A stretch of 64,000 nucleotides of DNA from Phoenix dactylifera (Eukaryota; Streptophyta; Magnoliopsida; Arecales; Arecaceae). Positions 45,801-57,456 of this stretch are shown here, in pieces; the stretch's first letter is position 1; each line of letters opens with the position of its first letter. The DNA is taken from positions 124,001 through 188,000 of the forward strand of contig NW_024068199.1 of NCBI RefSeq assembly GCF_009389715.1. The letters are read 5' to 3'. The translations under genes were made by a program, and so were the position numbers. Below the pieces are notes generated by a model that was given only the letters and a program-made list of their open reading frames with translations, did not search any database and was not told where the DNA came from.

Positions 45801-46139
45801 CGCATTGTCAGCCAATTTTGTAGTCAACAATAATAGGGTGGATGCAAAGCAATGGGCAGAGACAATATTCCACGCATCCTCCAGCTAATCAGCCACAACT
45901 ATACAAGAGCCAGTCACCACATGACTCCTTGTCCGAGACATTTTCTCAAAGATATGATGAGAGATACTTAGACGATGCCACGATACTACTCGGTCGACTC
46001 TGTTAGGAGAACGATATATATGCTTCCAATATAGCTAGGAAGAGGGGCACGAATGTTAAGCAGACAGCAAGTGGCACAAAAGGTAAGAAAACAACTGCCT
46101 AGCACACAAAAATAGAAAAATAAAAGGCACCTACAAGCT

Positions 46140-46690
46140 TAATGGAGACTGTCGAGGAGGAATCAGTCACTCAGATTCAAAGACAGAAACAGCAGTTCTG
46201 GTGGTCATGGATTTATTGGGCAAGGAGGGAGTGGAGTTTATGAGACCACCATTTATGAGACACAATCATAGGGTAGTCTTCGATTCACTGGAGAGTCTTA
46301 GTTTACAAATGTTATATAAGATAGAAACCACGATACATAATCTGGTGAGCCCATCAGGATCCGACTGCATATAGGAGACAGGCTCTTCGAGGTCATTTAG
46401 AAGGACATAATGTAGCTGCAAATAACCGCACATATGGAGTAGGATTCACAGATGCATCAGATTTTGAGTCGTATACTGGATCCTATTACCTACAGCCACA
46501 AACAGCCTATGACCCATACGGATGTAGATATAGATATAGTACATCTGAGGCATCTCATGGTGGCTACTATTATACAATTCGGAGCATCTTACGGATTGAA
46601 TTTTTTGCCGATTTATTCGGATGGGTCTCTTCACAACTATTTTTTCAGCCAGAAGATAACTCTCCGAGCCAGAGTTTCAGTAAGAACCAA
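46140..46690 (+). mobile_element. Transposon protein remnant, C-terminal part
   Basis: Broken frames read SEASHGGYYYT, FFADLFGWVSSQLFFQP and similar Tyr/Gly/Ser-rich text, like the tail of plant hAT-type (BED finger) transposase-related proteins. Stops interrupt it. The composite TRIM is inserted at its end (46696). The family assignment is tentative. Confidence 0.35.
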
Positions 46691-46695
46691 GAGTG

Positions 46696-47455
46696 TGTCA
46701 CGCCCCCGCCTACGCGAGGCACGTGTGGCACCCAATGCCCACGTGGGGGCCACATGAGGAGGGAGGGCTCCCCTGCCAGATATTGTCCGGTTTCGGGGCT
46801 TCACGCAAGCGTCCTTCACCCCTCCCCGGTTTTGTTTTCCACCCAAAACGCGTCTTTAGGATTAGGAGACACCCGCTCATATGCCAAGCTCTGGAATGAG
46901 TCTTTCCGATATGGGACTATTGGGCCTCACATCCTTCCCACCATCGGACAAGAGCCGTTCCAGAGCTTGGCATATGAGGTGGGTGTCTCCTAATCCTGCA
47001 GACGTTTTGGTGGAAAACAAAATCGGGAGGGGTGAAGGACGCTTGCGTGAAGCCCCGGAACGGACAATATCTGGCAGGGGAGCCCCGCGGTCCCTCCTCA
47101 TGTGACCCCCATGTGGGCACTGGGTGCCTCACGTGCCTTGCGTAGGCGGGGGCGTGACAATGGTATCAGAGCGGACCCGCCCATAACCTATGTGGACTAA
47201 GAAACACTGCAGCACGGATCCATTGGGGCTGACTACGGGCCAATCATGGTGTTGTGATTAGATTTGAATATATTTGAACCCTTAGCCTGACGAGGATGTC
47301 AGGGCTGGAACGGGAGAGTATGTGAGGACCCGTGCGGGCGTGTGTTTAGTTCCATATCGGTTATTCGCTGGATAGATCTTGGATACTTATACAGGATCAA
47401 AAACCAAATAATAACTTCCGGCTAGCCATTTTGGGTGAGATCCTGGTTGTTACAG
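46696..47455 (+). mobile_element. Composite TRIM: inverted family-2 LTR, family-2 LTR, family-1 internal part and LTR
   Basis: Order: a family-2 LTR on the minus strand (46696-46931, TGTCACGCCC...CCTCACA); a family-2 LTR on the plus strand that lacks its first 15 or so bases (about 46932-47159, ending GGGCGTGACA); a primer site ATGGTATCAGAGCGG; a family-1 internal segment; and a family-1 LTR (47321-47455). The whole 760-bp unit is flanked by a perfect 5-bp duplication, GAGTG (46691-46695 and 47456-47460). It therefore went in as one piece, rather than by later nesting. The two family-2 LTRs form a large palindrome of about 230-bp arms. Confidence 0.9.
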
Positions 47456-47869
47456 AGTGCTTATAACCCAGAGCATGTTTTTTTTTTGGAAGAACATACA
47501 AGACTATAACGTGCATGGCTAGAGGGATGGCCTGATGTGCCTCCTGACTATGCTTATGATATGGATATTTATGAGAGGCTCACGACTCGACGAAATTTTA
47601 GATATCGGTATATATGTTATACTTTAGATATATATAATTGATTGTATTATTTTATATTTTTCACTTCACTACTTGATTTGAGGATATTTCATGTTGCTTC
47701 TTATAGAATGCAATATCTCACTAATTATTTTATGATTTGTATCATTTTAAAAACAATAAGATCCATTATTTAGGTTAAATTGAGATTATAGAAGCATCAA
47801 AAAATATCAAAAAAATATCAAATTAGACTTAAAATCAATGAAAAAGTTTACAAAAAAACTTAAAAAACT

Positions 47870-48000
47870 TAAAAAAAAAATGGGCGTGCCGTATGGAACC
47901 GGCATGCCCTACCGTACCATGTGTCGGTAAGATACCGAACCGATACTATACCGAGCAGTCAGCTGACCGGTACAAATCTTGTTATCGGTTCGATGGACCT
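47870..48000. repeat. Third TACCG-word repeat patch
   Basis: GTGCCGTATGGAACCGGCATGCC, TACCGAACCGATAC and TACCGAGCAG-type words match those inside the MITEs at 30210 and 31265. Ends are not clear. Confidence 0.45.
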
Positions 48001-48041
48001 TGAATTTGAGTATAAGAATTCTCTATGTAGAAATGCCCTAA

Positions 48042-48824
48042 GGCCCTGTTTGGGGGAGCTGTTAGTAGTAGAGCTTTTGGAAGTAGAGCTGTTGAAGTAG
48101 AGCGTTTATAAAAAGCTGTTTGCTGTTTGGTAACTACATTTCTAAAGTGCTGTGGCACTTAGACATGTATTTTGTAAACAAACTGAGAAAGTACTTTTGT
48201 GTGATAAAATGACCATAAAGGATATTATCAGTATTATAATAGAGCATAATAAAATATAATATGTATTAATATATAAATATATGATATAGTATAATATTAA
48301 TGTAATGTAATATAATAATATTATAATATAGTACTATAACATTATGTATTATAGAATAATAATTTAATATAATATTAAATTATTTAACATAGCATATCAA
48401 TGTATTATGATATAATATAATATAATATTATATTTATAGTATAATACAATAATACATATATAAAATATTATAATTATTATTGTAAATTAATTTTTCATCA
48501 TTCTAATGACCATTTATCTTCTAACAAATAGAGAGAAAGGAAGAAGAAGATTGAGAGCGAAAGGGAGAAAGGAAGAGGCGGGATAAGCGTTTTGGGAAAA
48601 AAAGTATGATTTAAATGGGGTATTTTGGTCCAAAAAACAACTTTCCAAGAAAGCTGAAAACAGCATTTTCGGAAAGCTCAAAATTGGAGCTTCTCCCCAA
48701 AACTGTTTTCAGCTTTCGACACAGCTTTGCGAAAATTTTACCAAACACTATTTTTTATCTAAAAGTACTTTTGGAGGGCCAGAAAGTACTTTTTGGCCCT
48801 CCAATAGCTCCCCCAAACAGGGCC
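48042..48824. mobile_element. PIF/Harbinger-type non-autonomous element (Tourist-like)
   Basis: The 19-bp inverted ends GGCCCTGTTTGGGGGAGCT are identical on both sides. The target duplication is TAA (48039-48041 and 48825-48827), the trinucleotide used by PIF/Harbinger transposases. The inside is 783 bp in all, AT-rich in the middle, with secondary inverted repeats near the ends (AGAAAGTACTTTT, AAAAGCTGTTT). It is non-coding and lies in the long intron between exons 4 and 5 of caleosin B. Confidence 0.92.
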
Positions 48825-51243
48825 TAAGAGTATTCCCTCTAGATAGCTCAAAATCCTTTTCTACAACAACTTTTCATAAGGTTTCACATAAAGCTATATA
48901 CGTTTTTCTTTCTTGATTTTCTTTGGAGTTTAGTGAATATACATAGGCATATATCTTCATAGAAAATCACACATACAATATCCTCATTCCATAATCTACA
49001 TATAATCGATGGCTTTCTTTGAATAGTAAACACCAATATTTTGGTAGATATGAGTATCCAAATTCAACAAAATGTTGTTTTCTTAAAAAAGAATTATACT
49101 CTTGTAACTAAAAGTATCGATAAAAATTGAACAATATATATCAACCTACCTTCCCTCAGTGTCGTAGGCACCAGTGTCGCTTCCGTGTTTGCCTTTCTGA
49201 ATATTAGCTACAAGAATAGGGAGAAGGATTGCTGGAATTGTTCCCTACATATATGACAACGAGAAAAAGAAAAGAAATTTAAGTCATTTCGCCTAAGGGG
49301 TTTTGTGGAAGCAACCAACAAAAATGCATTTGCTTCCTATTGAAAATATAAAATATTGAAATTTTGTGCAAGGCTGTGAAGTACAATTAATCCATTCATG
49401 TTGATCTAGGTCCCCATGTTGGGTACTTTTAATTTTTGAAAGTGAAATACTAGAGGGGCTAATCATGCTCAAAGAAATTCATGGACTGAAAGTTTCAACA
49501 TTCTAGCTTTTATAATTTCCATTTATGTGTTAAACTTTATAAATTTTCAAAATAATTTCAATTATGAATATTAGTAAGGTCAATAATGGTCATTGTTACG
49601 GATAAACGTTGATACAATTAACTTTAATTCCTGGTATGCTTTGAGATCTGCCAATATTAAGAAAGGTAAATTTGCCTCATTATAAGTTATCTTTTAGACG
49701 ATGAGCAAAAAATTTATACTTTTACTATAGATTAGACTAAGAAGCCTCAATTACTCGGCTATCGTTGTAGTGTAGTCTAGGGATCTTCACTCAGCACACA
49801 ATGTCATTCTAGGGACACTTTGAGTCTGTTATGAAATAAAAATTTTAAATGAGTTGATATTTGCTCTACTATGGATTGGTGTAGTTGGTAAAGTTATTGG
49901 GAATTGGTACTAGTATTGTAGGCTGAAAAGTCCATCTAAAATTTTGCTGGATTTATTATCTGGTGGAGTTAGTAGTCATAGACTGATCGCATACATCAAC
50001 CGTCTAATTTTGCGGGAAGTGAAGAAGAGGGGGAGAGTGAGGAGAAAACGAGCATACATTATTGGTTTTGGGACTGAGGAAGCCATGAATTAGGACGGAG
50101 GATACGGAAGACAAGGCAACGCCGAACCCAATTGCACGAAATCCTGAAGAACAATAAGCAAATAAATTAATATTGGCAAGCCAAAAGAAAAAGAGGGCGT
50201 GAACCAAGAAAAACGGGAAGATGACAAAATATTACGAGGGTGAATGAAATGAAAACAAAGTAGACGAGAAGACCTTCGTAGGTCTCTTTTGGATAGATGA
50301 CCCCATCTTTGTTCCTATCAAAGAACGATACGTGCTTCTGAAGTGGAGTCATGTCAGTTCATTGTTCTCACCCTGCGTTTTAATCCCTTAGGGAAGGATT
50401 CACGGGATCATTTTGGTCACAAGGAAACGTAAAATAATATTAATAATTAAAAAAAAAACTGATGACTGTAAGTTTAGGTAACATGCTTTCAAATATTAAT
50501 ATAAAGTTTTCTCTCAGCCATTTGTGCCAACTGTAAGCAAAAAAATTGCACTAGTTTTGTCGTCCAAAGACCACCATGAAAGAACTTATAAGAAATTGTA
50601 GTGGCACTGTAAAAAATTTGCACTAGTCACCGAAATTATTCGAAAGACCCCAATAAAAAAATTATAGTGGCATGAGCAGACCGTTTCTTAGGCAAATGGG
50701 CAGGATAGAAAGCAACGTATAGACAAACAGACAATCAGTAGGCTCATTTGTCATGTGAACCAAACAGAAAGGAAAATCGGCCCAAGATCACAAAAGAAAA
50801 CCTAAGATTCCTTTCGTTTTCCATTGGGGGAGGGTTAAACTCCCTCACAAGGCTCTTTGCGCCGGATTTGTCTCCCCATGCGCACATCAACAAACAATGC
50901 ACAACTTCCCACTTATGAGAGAGAGAGAGAGTGCCACCATGGTGGTAGCAAGTTGGAATAGGCTTTGCTTCCATTGGCGCGGTCAAGGTTCAAAACGCAC
51001 GGACGTCAATTAAATATGGGGGACCGAATGCCCCGTCTGGACACGCTTGGTGAAAACGCTATCTGGTCCAGCTAGCACTGAAGTGGCGCTGGGATGACGT
51101 ACTCATACGTAGGGTAACCATAGTCGAGGGGATATAAGCAAAAATTTCTATCCGCATTGAACATTTTCTGGTAGAAGGGGGCCAGTGGAAGCTGCTACGC
51201 GGATGAGGTTTTCTCTCCTCACTCCTATTTCTTAGCACCAAAA

Positions 51244-51289
51244 GAGAGAGAGAGAGAGAGAGAGAAGAGAAGAGAGAGAGAGAGAGAGT
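51244..51289. repeat. (GA)n microsatellite in caleosin B intron 1
   Basis: About 22 GA units with one small interruption. Confidence 0.9.
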
Positions 51290-51863
51290 CCATAGCTCAG
51301 CTGTTATCACCAGCAAAGGCCATGACCATATCTGGATATCAACATGCTAGAAAAATGGAAACATGGATCTGTGGCACGGGCTGGTATCACCAACAAGAGT
51401 TAGATGATGCACCCGCATCAACACACACCTCGCCGGAAAATGCCGGCACGGAGGGGGGGTTTAATAATAAATGGAACAGAATCAAAGAACAATATTGCAC
51501 CGATCAAACAATCGCTGACCGGAATGCCATGGCCACCGCCGTCGAAGAAGAGAGAGAGCAGCAAAAGGACATAGCTGGCCCTTACAATCAACCAGAACAA
51601 TCCGTTGATCTCTGGCCTTCTGTTAGAGTCTAAATGGATCTCTAAGTCTCAGAGAACCACAAAATTGGCAAGAAAAGGAATCGTAGCTACTGAACCCAGA
51701 TAATTAATTAACGAGGTTCGAAGTATACCTGAGACGACGACAAGGAGAAGCAAGAGAAGGCAGGAGGCATAGGATAATACGGCCATCTTCAGTCGCAACA
51801 ACAAATAGAATCTTTGACGAGGGACTCCTTTCCTCGATGGATGAAGTAGTTTCCGGAGCCACA

Positions 51864-51871
51864 TATTTATA
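51864..51871 (-). promoter_or_regulatory. TATA box of caleosin copy B
   Basis: TATAAATA on the minus strand, 78 bases upstream of the start codon, in sequence shared with copies A and C. Confidence 0.7.
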
Positions 51872-52231
51872 TCTGAAAGATGACGGAGAAAACGAAACGG
51901 GATTTATAATTTTCTGTATTTGCAAATATTTAATGTATGTAACGATATCCCGTAAAGGTTTCTCATTGATCAATTCAGAATATTTCCAGCGCATGCATGC
52001 GAACAAAACTGGAAATTAGGCATAAATTTACACAACTGCGTGGAGTACAGATTCCATTTATCTTTATTTTCTTCTTTTGCTTTTTTTTTTTTGACAAAGG
52101 AAGGTAGAAACCAACATTTAACGAAAATAGAATTAAAAAGTGAAAATTGAAACGGTATAGATTCAATGCATCGTAGTAAATGGATTGAAACACATAAAGC
52201 AGGATAATTGACAGAAAAAGCACGTCAAAGA

Positions 52232-52400
52232 AGCACTACAACAATAATAAGCTTTTTTTTTTTTGTTAAAGAACAATAATATACAATAAAAAGTTTTGGC
52301 AACGCTTTTTATGCTCTTTATCGACGCTTATAAACGTCGGTAATTTACTTTCTGACACTTTTGAAAGCGCCGCGAAAGTAATTGGAAAGTACACATTAAT
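52232..52400. repeat. CACTA-type end with GTCGGTAAT subterminal repeats
   Basis: CACTACAACAATAATAAG, then ATCGACGCTTATAAACGTCGGTAAT and GACACTTTTGAAAGCGCCGCG. The same words occur at 18719-18830 and 42590-42620. The other end is not seen, so only the terminal part is supported. Confidence 0.5.
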
Positions 52401-52650
52401 TAAACTTCATCCTTATCCGGAACAGTTGGAAAGCGCACATTAGTTAGCCTTCATCTTTATCCTGAACAGCTAAAGTTATTAGTTAGTTTGTTCTGCGGTT
52501 TTGCATTTCATCCTTATCCTGCAACTCATCCTTATCCCACAATTGATATATATATATATATAGCCTTGTAATCATATAGTGCAATATAGAAGAAAACATC
52601 TTTCTTTTCTTCCTCAAATATTTTGCTTGTTTGATATGGTATCAGAGCGC
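52400..52650 (+). repeat. LTR end and primer site of a further Copia-like element
   Basis: A TATATATATATATAG box (52547-52562) and leader sequence are followed by TGGTATCAGAGCGCC (about 52639-52653), the initiator-Met primer site. The LTR's 5' end cannot be placed. Confidence 0.55.
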
Positions 52651-54260
52651 CACTCCTGTCTCTCCTGTTGCCCTTCTTCACCTTTGGAGGTTCCAGCGTG
52701 GAAGGAAGAAGAAAGCTTCCCTTCCTTGAGTGCCTATGTCCTTGCCCTCGGATGCGAGTGAGAGAGAAGATCTGCTGCTAGATCCGGTGGAGAGAAGCGA
52801 CAACGTCCCTATCCCCGGACGCGAGCAAGAGAGAAGACTCGTCCGTGGCGAGCGCTCCACTATTGCCGCATACCCGTCCGTGGCCGAGCGCTCCACTATT
52901 GCCGCATACCCGTCCGCAGCCGAGTGCTCCACCATCGCCGCGTGCTACTGCCATCATGATGGAAGCTCTCAAATGATGGATGGTGGATGATATGTTGATG
53001 GTGTGTTGGATGGCTAAGATTCACCAAAGTATTGGATGAATGCCTACGGTAGAATGGCTGGTTGGAGCTTGATGGCGTGATGGATGGATGGGACTAATGG
53101 ACCACCTCGAGGCAACACCAAAAATCAAAGGATGACGATAGAATTTGGAGATAGGACTAGCTCAAGCTAACACCTATTTCTATGGGTCGGTTTAGAGCTA
53201 ATGCCCAGAATTTTTTCATTCATTCAAAAGATCCTTTCAAATTATATGAGAGACGTATTTATAGGACCCCTTAAGGATCTCAGCCATCTTTTCAAATGAA
53301 AGACAATTCAAACTCACATTTCAAATTCAAAAGAGCAACTTTAAAGTCTAAAGATCCTTCTTCTTTTAAGGAATAACCAAGTCAACCTCCAAGCCCATGC
53401 GCATGACTTTAAATTCAAATGGCTCATCCGCATGCCTTTTAATTTAATTTCAAATAACTGACTGCTCCTCCTAAGATTTAAGAAGCCATATGCCATGCTC
53501 CACGCCATGCTCCACCTCATGTGCCATGCCACCTTGCTGGTCCATCAAGCCTTGCACACCTCCTTACAATTTTGGCTCATACCCAATTGCAATTGGTCCA
53601 TGCAAGCCTCCTTCCAAACCATATACACAACTAATCACCACTTGTTTTGCTTTCCTAGCTTCGGCTCGCTTTGCTTTCGTTGCTACATTTCTCATGGCCT
53701 TCCTCATGTCTTCATCACGTCGCCACATGCTGCTGTCGTCGCCGCGTGCCGCTGCCGGTCGCCAGCCGCAGAGAAGAGGAGACAAGCACTCCAATCCGAG
53801 TGCCCCCCTTGTTGCCAAGGTGATCTGTTCTGTGAAGGTGATCTCTATTTTGCTTTTCAATCATGAATTCTTCTATATCAGAAGCCTTATAGACAAATGT
53901 CAACAATCAAAACACCCAAAATGGCAGCACAGATGAATCAAGCAATCCATATTTTCTGCACCATGGAGAAAATCCAGGTCTCACTCTTATTCCCAACTTC
54001 TTACTTCTCACAATTATCACTCCTGGAGCAAAGCAATGTATGTTGCACTCTCAGCCAAAAATAAATTGGGTTTTATAGATGACACAATTGCAAAATCTGC
54101 AGCATACACCAAGAACTAAAAATCCCATAAATTGAGATAATACTAGTGCTATAAACTTAACTAAAGAAGGTCCACGCGCCGAAAACCAACTCGACGGAGC
54201 CCGTAATCTCGATCTCCCCTTCGTCCTCGGCCGAAAGAGTCGTAACCACAGTAGGAGAAT
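52651..54260. other. Degenerate retroelement leader with a 36-bp tandem repeat
   Basis: GAGCGCTCCACTATTGCCGC repeats with CATACCCGTCCG spacers near 52848-52935 (about two and a half units). Open frames on both strands through 52678-53936 share the same DNA and have no family signature. No host gene is seen. Confidence 0.4.
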
Positions 54261-55500
54261 CGACTTTGAGTTTCTTGAAAGAGAAGGATTTACAATAGAA
54301 GAAAAGTTGAAAGCCTTAGGTTGGGATTTCATTTGCTCATTAGATTACCCATCTATATTGACCTAGTTAGAGAATTTTATAGTTCCTTGAAGACGGATAC
54401 CAAGATAGGAACATTAATTAGCTCTGTCAGAGGGATTGAAATAATTGTGACCGAACAACTGTTTGCTCGAACTCCGAAGATGCCAAATGAAGGAATCACT
54501 GCTTCAATACATGCTGATAAAGGTGCAGCACTTAAGAGCAATTTTCGGTAAGGATGAAATAGGTCCTTTGGAAGCCATTACAGCAACCCATCTACCTGTA
54601 GAAATGAGGCTCCTTCACAGCATCCTAGGGAGAATCTTGTTCCCCAAGACGGGACATTTTGAAAGGTTGACTGAGAGAGACATTATAGTAATGCACTCTG
54701 TGTTGGTAGGTTCTCAGCTAAACTTACCTAAAATGATGATGATTTATATGAGTGAGGCAGCCACAAAGACCAGACTGAGTCTACCCTATGGAATGGCTCT
54801 CACTTTATTGTTTCGAGTGTTTGAAATTGTTATCACTGAGAAGAAGCCACAGAAATTACTTCATCACGCTGATATTTATTATGAAAAATCCTTGCATAGA
54901 ATGGGGTTCAGGAAGGTGAATATAAAATGACAATGAAATGGATTTAGAAAACTAGAAAAAGGAGAGCCTAGCTGAGCACGAGCAGAGACTGCACCCAACT
55001 CACCTTCATCGTCTGATATTTCCTATACCTCACCTTTAGAATCATCAAGACAGCCGGCGGCATCCTCTGTGAGATTCGACAATGATCAGATGAGGAGGAT
55101 GATCAGGATGATTACAGATGAAGTGGATACGAGACTGACAGAAAGGATAGAACAGGATATCCAGAGGATTGAGGCCATAGCTCGCCTTCAGGAGGAACGA
55201 CTCCAGCGCCTTGTGACGAATGTAGAAAGGATTGCCACTAGCCTGGAGCGACAGCCAATAGGATCATCTTCCAGAGGTCGTCCTTCTAGAGCGATAGCCA
55301 GCAGACGTTCTCAACCCACTCAGCGCACACAGATTGCCTTCCATACTAGATATCTTAGAATTTTTCCCAGAGGTCCTCTTTCTAGGGCTAGTAGTTCTAA
55401 AAATATTACCTCAGTTGACGAATATGACTACTTGTATGCCTGCTGTTTTGATTGCTATCTCATGTATAAATTCGTTAGGATTTTCACTATCCTGTGATGA
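54261..55500 (+). mobile_element. Retroelement-associated ORF remnant (putative)
   Basis: Broken plus-strand frames give EFLEREGFTIEEKLKALGWDF-like text, then YIDLVREFYSSLKTDTK, then, after a frameshift near 54540, FGKDEIGPLEAITATHLPVE and MRLLHSILGRILFPKTGHF, and finally a charged coiled-coil-like end (RMIRMITDEVDTRLTERIEQ). This protein type is known to me as a repeated ORF in palm retroelements, often compared with plant mobile domain proteins. I cannot name its family with confidence. Stops at about 54365 and 54928 show it is broken. Confidence 0.55.
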
Positions 55501-56223
55501 ATATTTTGTACTCACTTATACATCACAGATGTAATCACCCTTTTGCAATGCAATGAAACTCCCTTTTTAGCAATTCAATTTGTGTATCTCTCTTATTCAT
55601 ATTTGACTTGAATGGAAACTACTTTTCTATCAATAATGCTTTTCTTTTTGCAGATGACAAAAAGGAGGAGAAGAATTAAATATAAGAATGCATAGATTGA
55701 TGGGGAGAAGTATTATGCAATACCTAAGTCAGAATTAAGCATTGGAATCACATGCATTTATTAAATCAAAGATTAAAATTATATGCTCTAATACAACATT
55801 GGATAATCATAGCTTCAATGCATTTGATTGAATCTAGCTCTAATACTTTGGATGAATAATGAATTAAAGCATAAATTCAAACTAAAAGGCCTTTGATAGT
55901 AAAGAATAAAAAGACAAGACTACAAGTATGTGACTAAAAACAACTCATTAAGTAAAGTATAAGCAAAACAATTGCTTGCATATTATGAATGCTTATACAA
56001 TTCCAAGTGAAAGGGGGAGCCTTAAATTTAAAGTTTATTGTTCATACCTTTCAACTTTTGGATAAACTAAATTATCAGATATTGAATTCATTTTAATTTT
56101 TTAGACTTAACTCTTAGTATGTATAAATTAATTTGCATATACTCAGTGTTTTGTCATCATCAAAAAAGGAAAAGATTGTTGAGTGATTGTTGTTCCCTTA
56201 TTTGATTTTGATGAGCCCAAAAC
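55501..56223. other. AT-rich sequence between retroelement ORF and TRIM
   Basis: Nothing recognisable. GTTGAGTGATTGTTGTTCCC at 56178 and the text after the TRIM at 56662 look like one retroelement region split by that insertion. Confidence 0.4.
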
Positions 56224-56661
56224 TGTAACAACGCAGGACCTCACCCAAAATGGCTAACCGAAAGTTATTGTTTGGGTTTCTTGATCCTGTATAAGTACCC
56301 AATATCTACCCAGCGAATAACCGATGTGGGACTAAACACACACCCGCACGGATCCTCACATGCTCCCTCGTTCAAGCCCTGAAGTTCTCGTCAGACTAAG
56401 GGTTCAAATCCATTCAAATCTAATCACAAACACCACGATCGGTCCGTGGTCAACCCTAATGGATCCATGCTGCAGTGTCTCCTAGTCCACATAAGTTAAG
56501 GATCGGGTCCGCTCTGATACCATTTCTAACAACCCAGGACCTTACCCAAAATAGCTAGCCGGAAGTTATTGTTTGGGTTCCTTGATCCTGTATAAGTACC
56601 CAAGATCTATCCAGCGAATAACCGATGTGGGACTAAACACATGCCCGCACGGGTCCTCACA
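56224..56661 (-). mobile_element. TRIM (family 1), complete, with perfect target duplication
   Basis: LTRs of 137 bp (56224-56360 and 56525-56661) enclose a 164-bp internal part with the primer site in reverse (CGCTCTGATACCATT). The flanks are AAAAC on both sides (56219-56223 and 56662-56666). The LTRs are similar but not identical, so it is of moderate age. Confidence 0.94.
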
Positions 56662-56814
56662 AAAACATTTGAGTATATTTCATATTATACTAATAAATTC
56701 AAATGAGTATTTCAACAAAATATTGTTGAATGTACTAGAATGACTTAAAAATTAGTTCAAGAAGTTTAAATTCAACATTTACTATATTTAGAACCATTTC
56801 AATTTCCGCCCTGC

Positions 56815-57300
56815 ACTCGAGTCGACTCCGAAGATTCTCGAGTCGACTCTGGCATAAAGACTGCTAACTGGCACGCCCTCGAGCTAACTTTCAGTTTGGG
56901 CGAGTCGACTCCTGATGAATTGGCAGAAAGCAAGATTTCTGAATGCAGAGCGCGCGTCGACTCCGACTGAAACCGAGCCGACTCTAAGAGCAAAGCAAGA
57001 GAAGTATTTTCTAAGGTACAGTGCCCGAGTCGACTCCAGCTGTGGGCGAGTCGACTCTTGCGAAAAGACAAAAGATCAGTTTTTAAACCAACTGATATCG
57101 AGTCGTCTCCAACTAATATCGAGTCGACTCCAACTGTGGGCGAGTCGACTCCTGCGAAAAGACAGAAGTCTCGTTGTTAAGCCAACTGATATCAAGTCAA
57201 CTCCGGCTATGAATGAGTCGACTCCGACAAGAATGATAGAAGAATGTTTTCTACGGCACTGAGATCGAGTCGACTCGAATGAAGGCCGAGTCAACTCCGA
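56815..57300. repeat. GAGTCGACTC palindrome cluster
   Basis: Nine perfect copies of the 10-base palindrome GAGTCGACTC (56819, 56840, 56902, 57027, 57048, 57121, 57142, 57215 and 57267) and about five one-base variants lie in 480 bp, paired at 20-21-bp spacing in several places. AAAGACA(A/G)AAG blocks recur between pairs. It lies downstream of retroelement ORF remnants and is likely part of a retroelement LTR or untranslated region. Confidence 0.85.
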
Positions 57301-57417
57301 GGACCAAGTCAGAGATCAAGTCTTTAAAGCTTCTGATAATGAGAAATCAAGAAAGCTTTCACAATTCTCATTAGATTACTTAAAAAGTACCAAAGTTTTA
57401 TTAATACCAAATTCATC

Positions 57418-57456
57418 CCCCCCCCCCCCCCCACACACACACACACACCCCCACCC
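57418..57456. repeat. Poly-C and (AC)n low-complexity tract
   Basis: 14 or more C in a row followed by about 8 AC units and more C. Assembly errors are likely at such a site. Confidence 0.9.

Larger units (their letters stand above)
44421..51786 (-). pseudogene. Caleosin/peroxygenase copy B, several frameshifts
   Basis: The exons are 51786-51729, 50386-50274, 50143-50058, 49244-49150, 44845-44721 and 44634 to about 44494 by homology (reading runs on to TAG at 44421). All keep GT-AG borders. Against copy C there are three single-base losses. One in exon 2 (AATGAACTGAC for AATGGAACTGAC) gives TGA within four codons. One in exon 5 (GATTTTCAG for GATTTTTCAG) shifts the C-terminal domain. One at the stop region of exon 6 removes the normal stop. 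The EF-hand ([12 protein letters not shown]), hairpin and both haem His regions are otherwise well kept. The ATG in exon 2 at 50352 could start a shorter product, but the exon 5 shift would still break it. Intron 4 (between exons 4 and 5) holds a composite TRIM and a Harbinger-type element. Confidence 0.9.

Noticed and set aside
52840..52935. Short spaced repeat as a CRISPR array
   Set aside because: Only about two and a half direct units, with spacers that are themselves similar. It is a plain tandem repeat in a plant genome.
53490..53936. Cys/His-rich frame near 53.5 kb as a possible zinc protein
   Set aside because: Cys spacing is irregular, three frames overlap, and the sequence lies in degenerate retroelement DNA.
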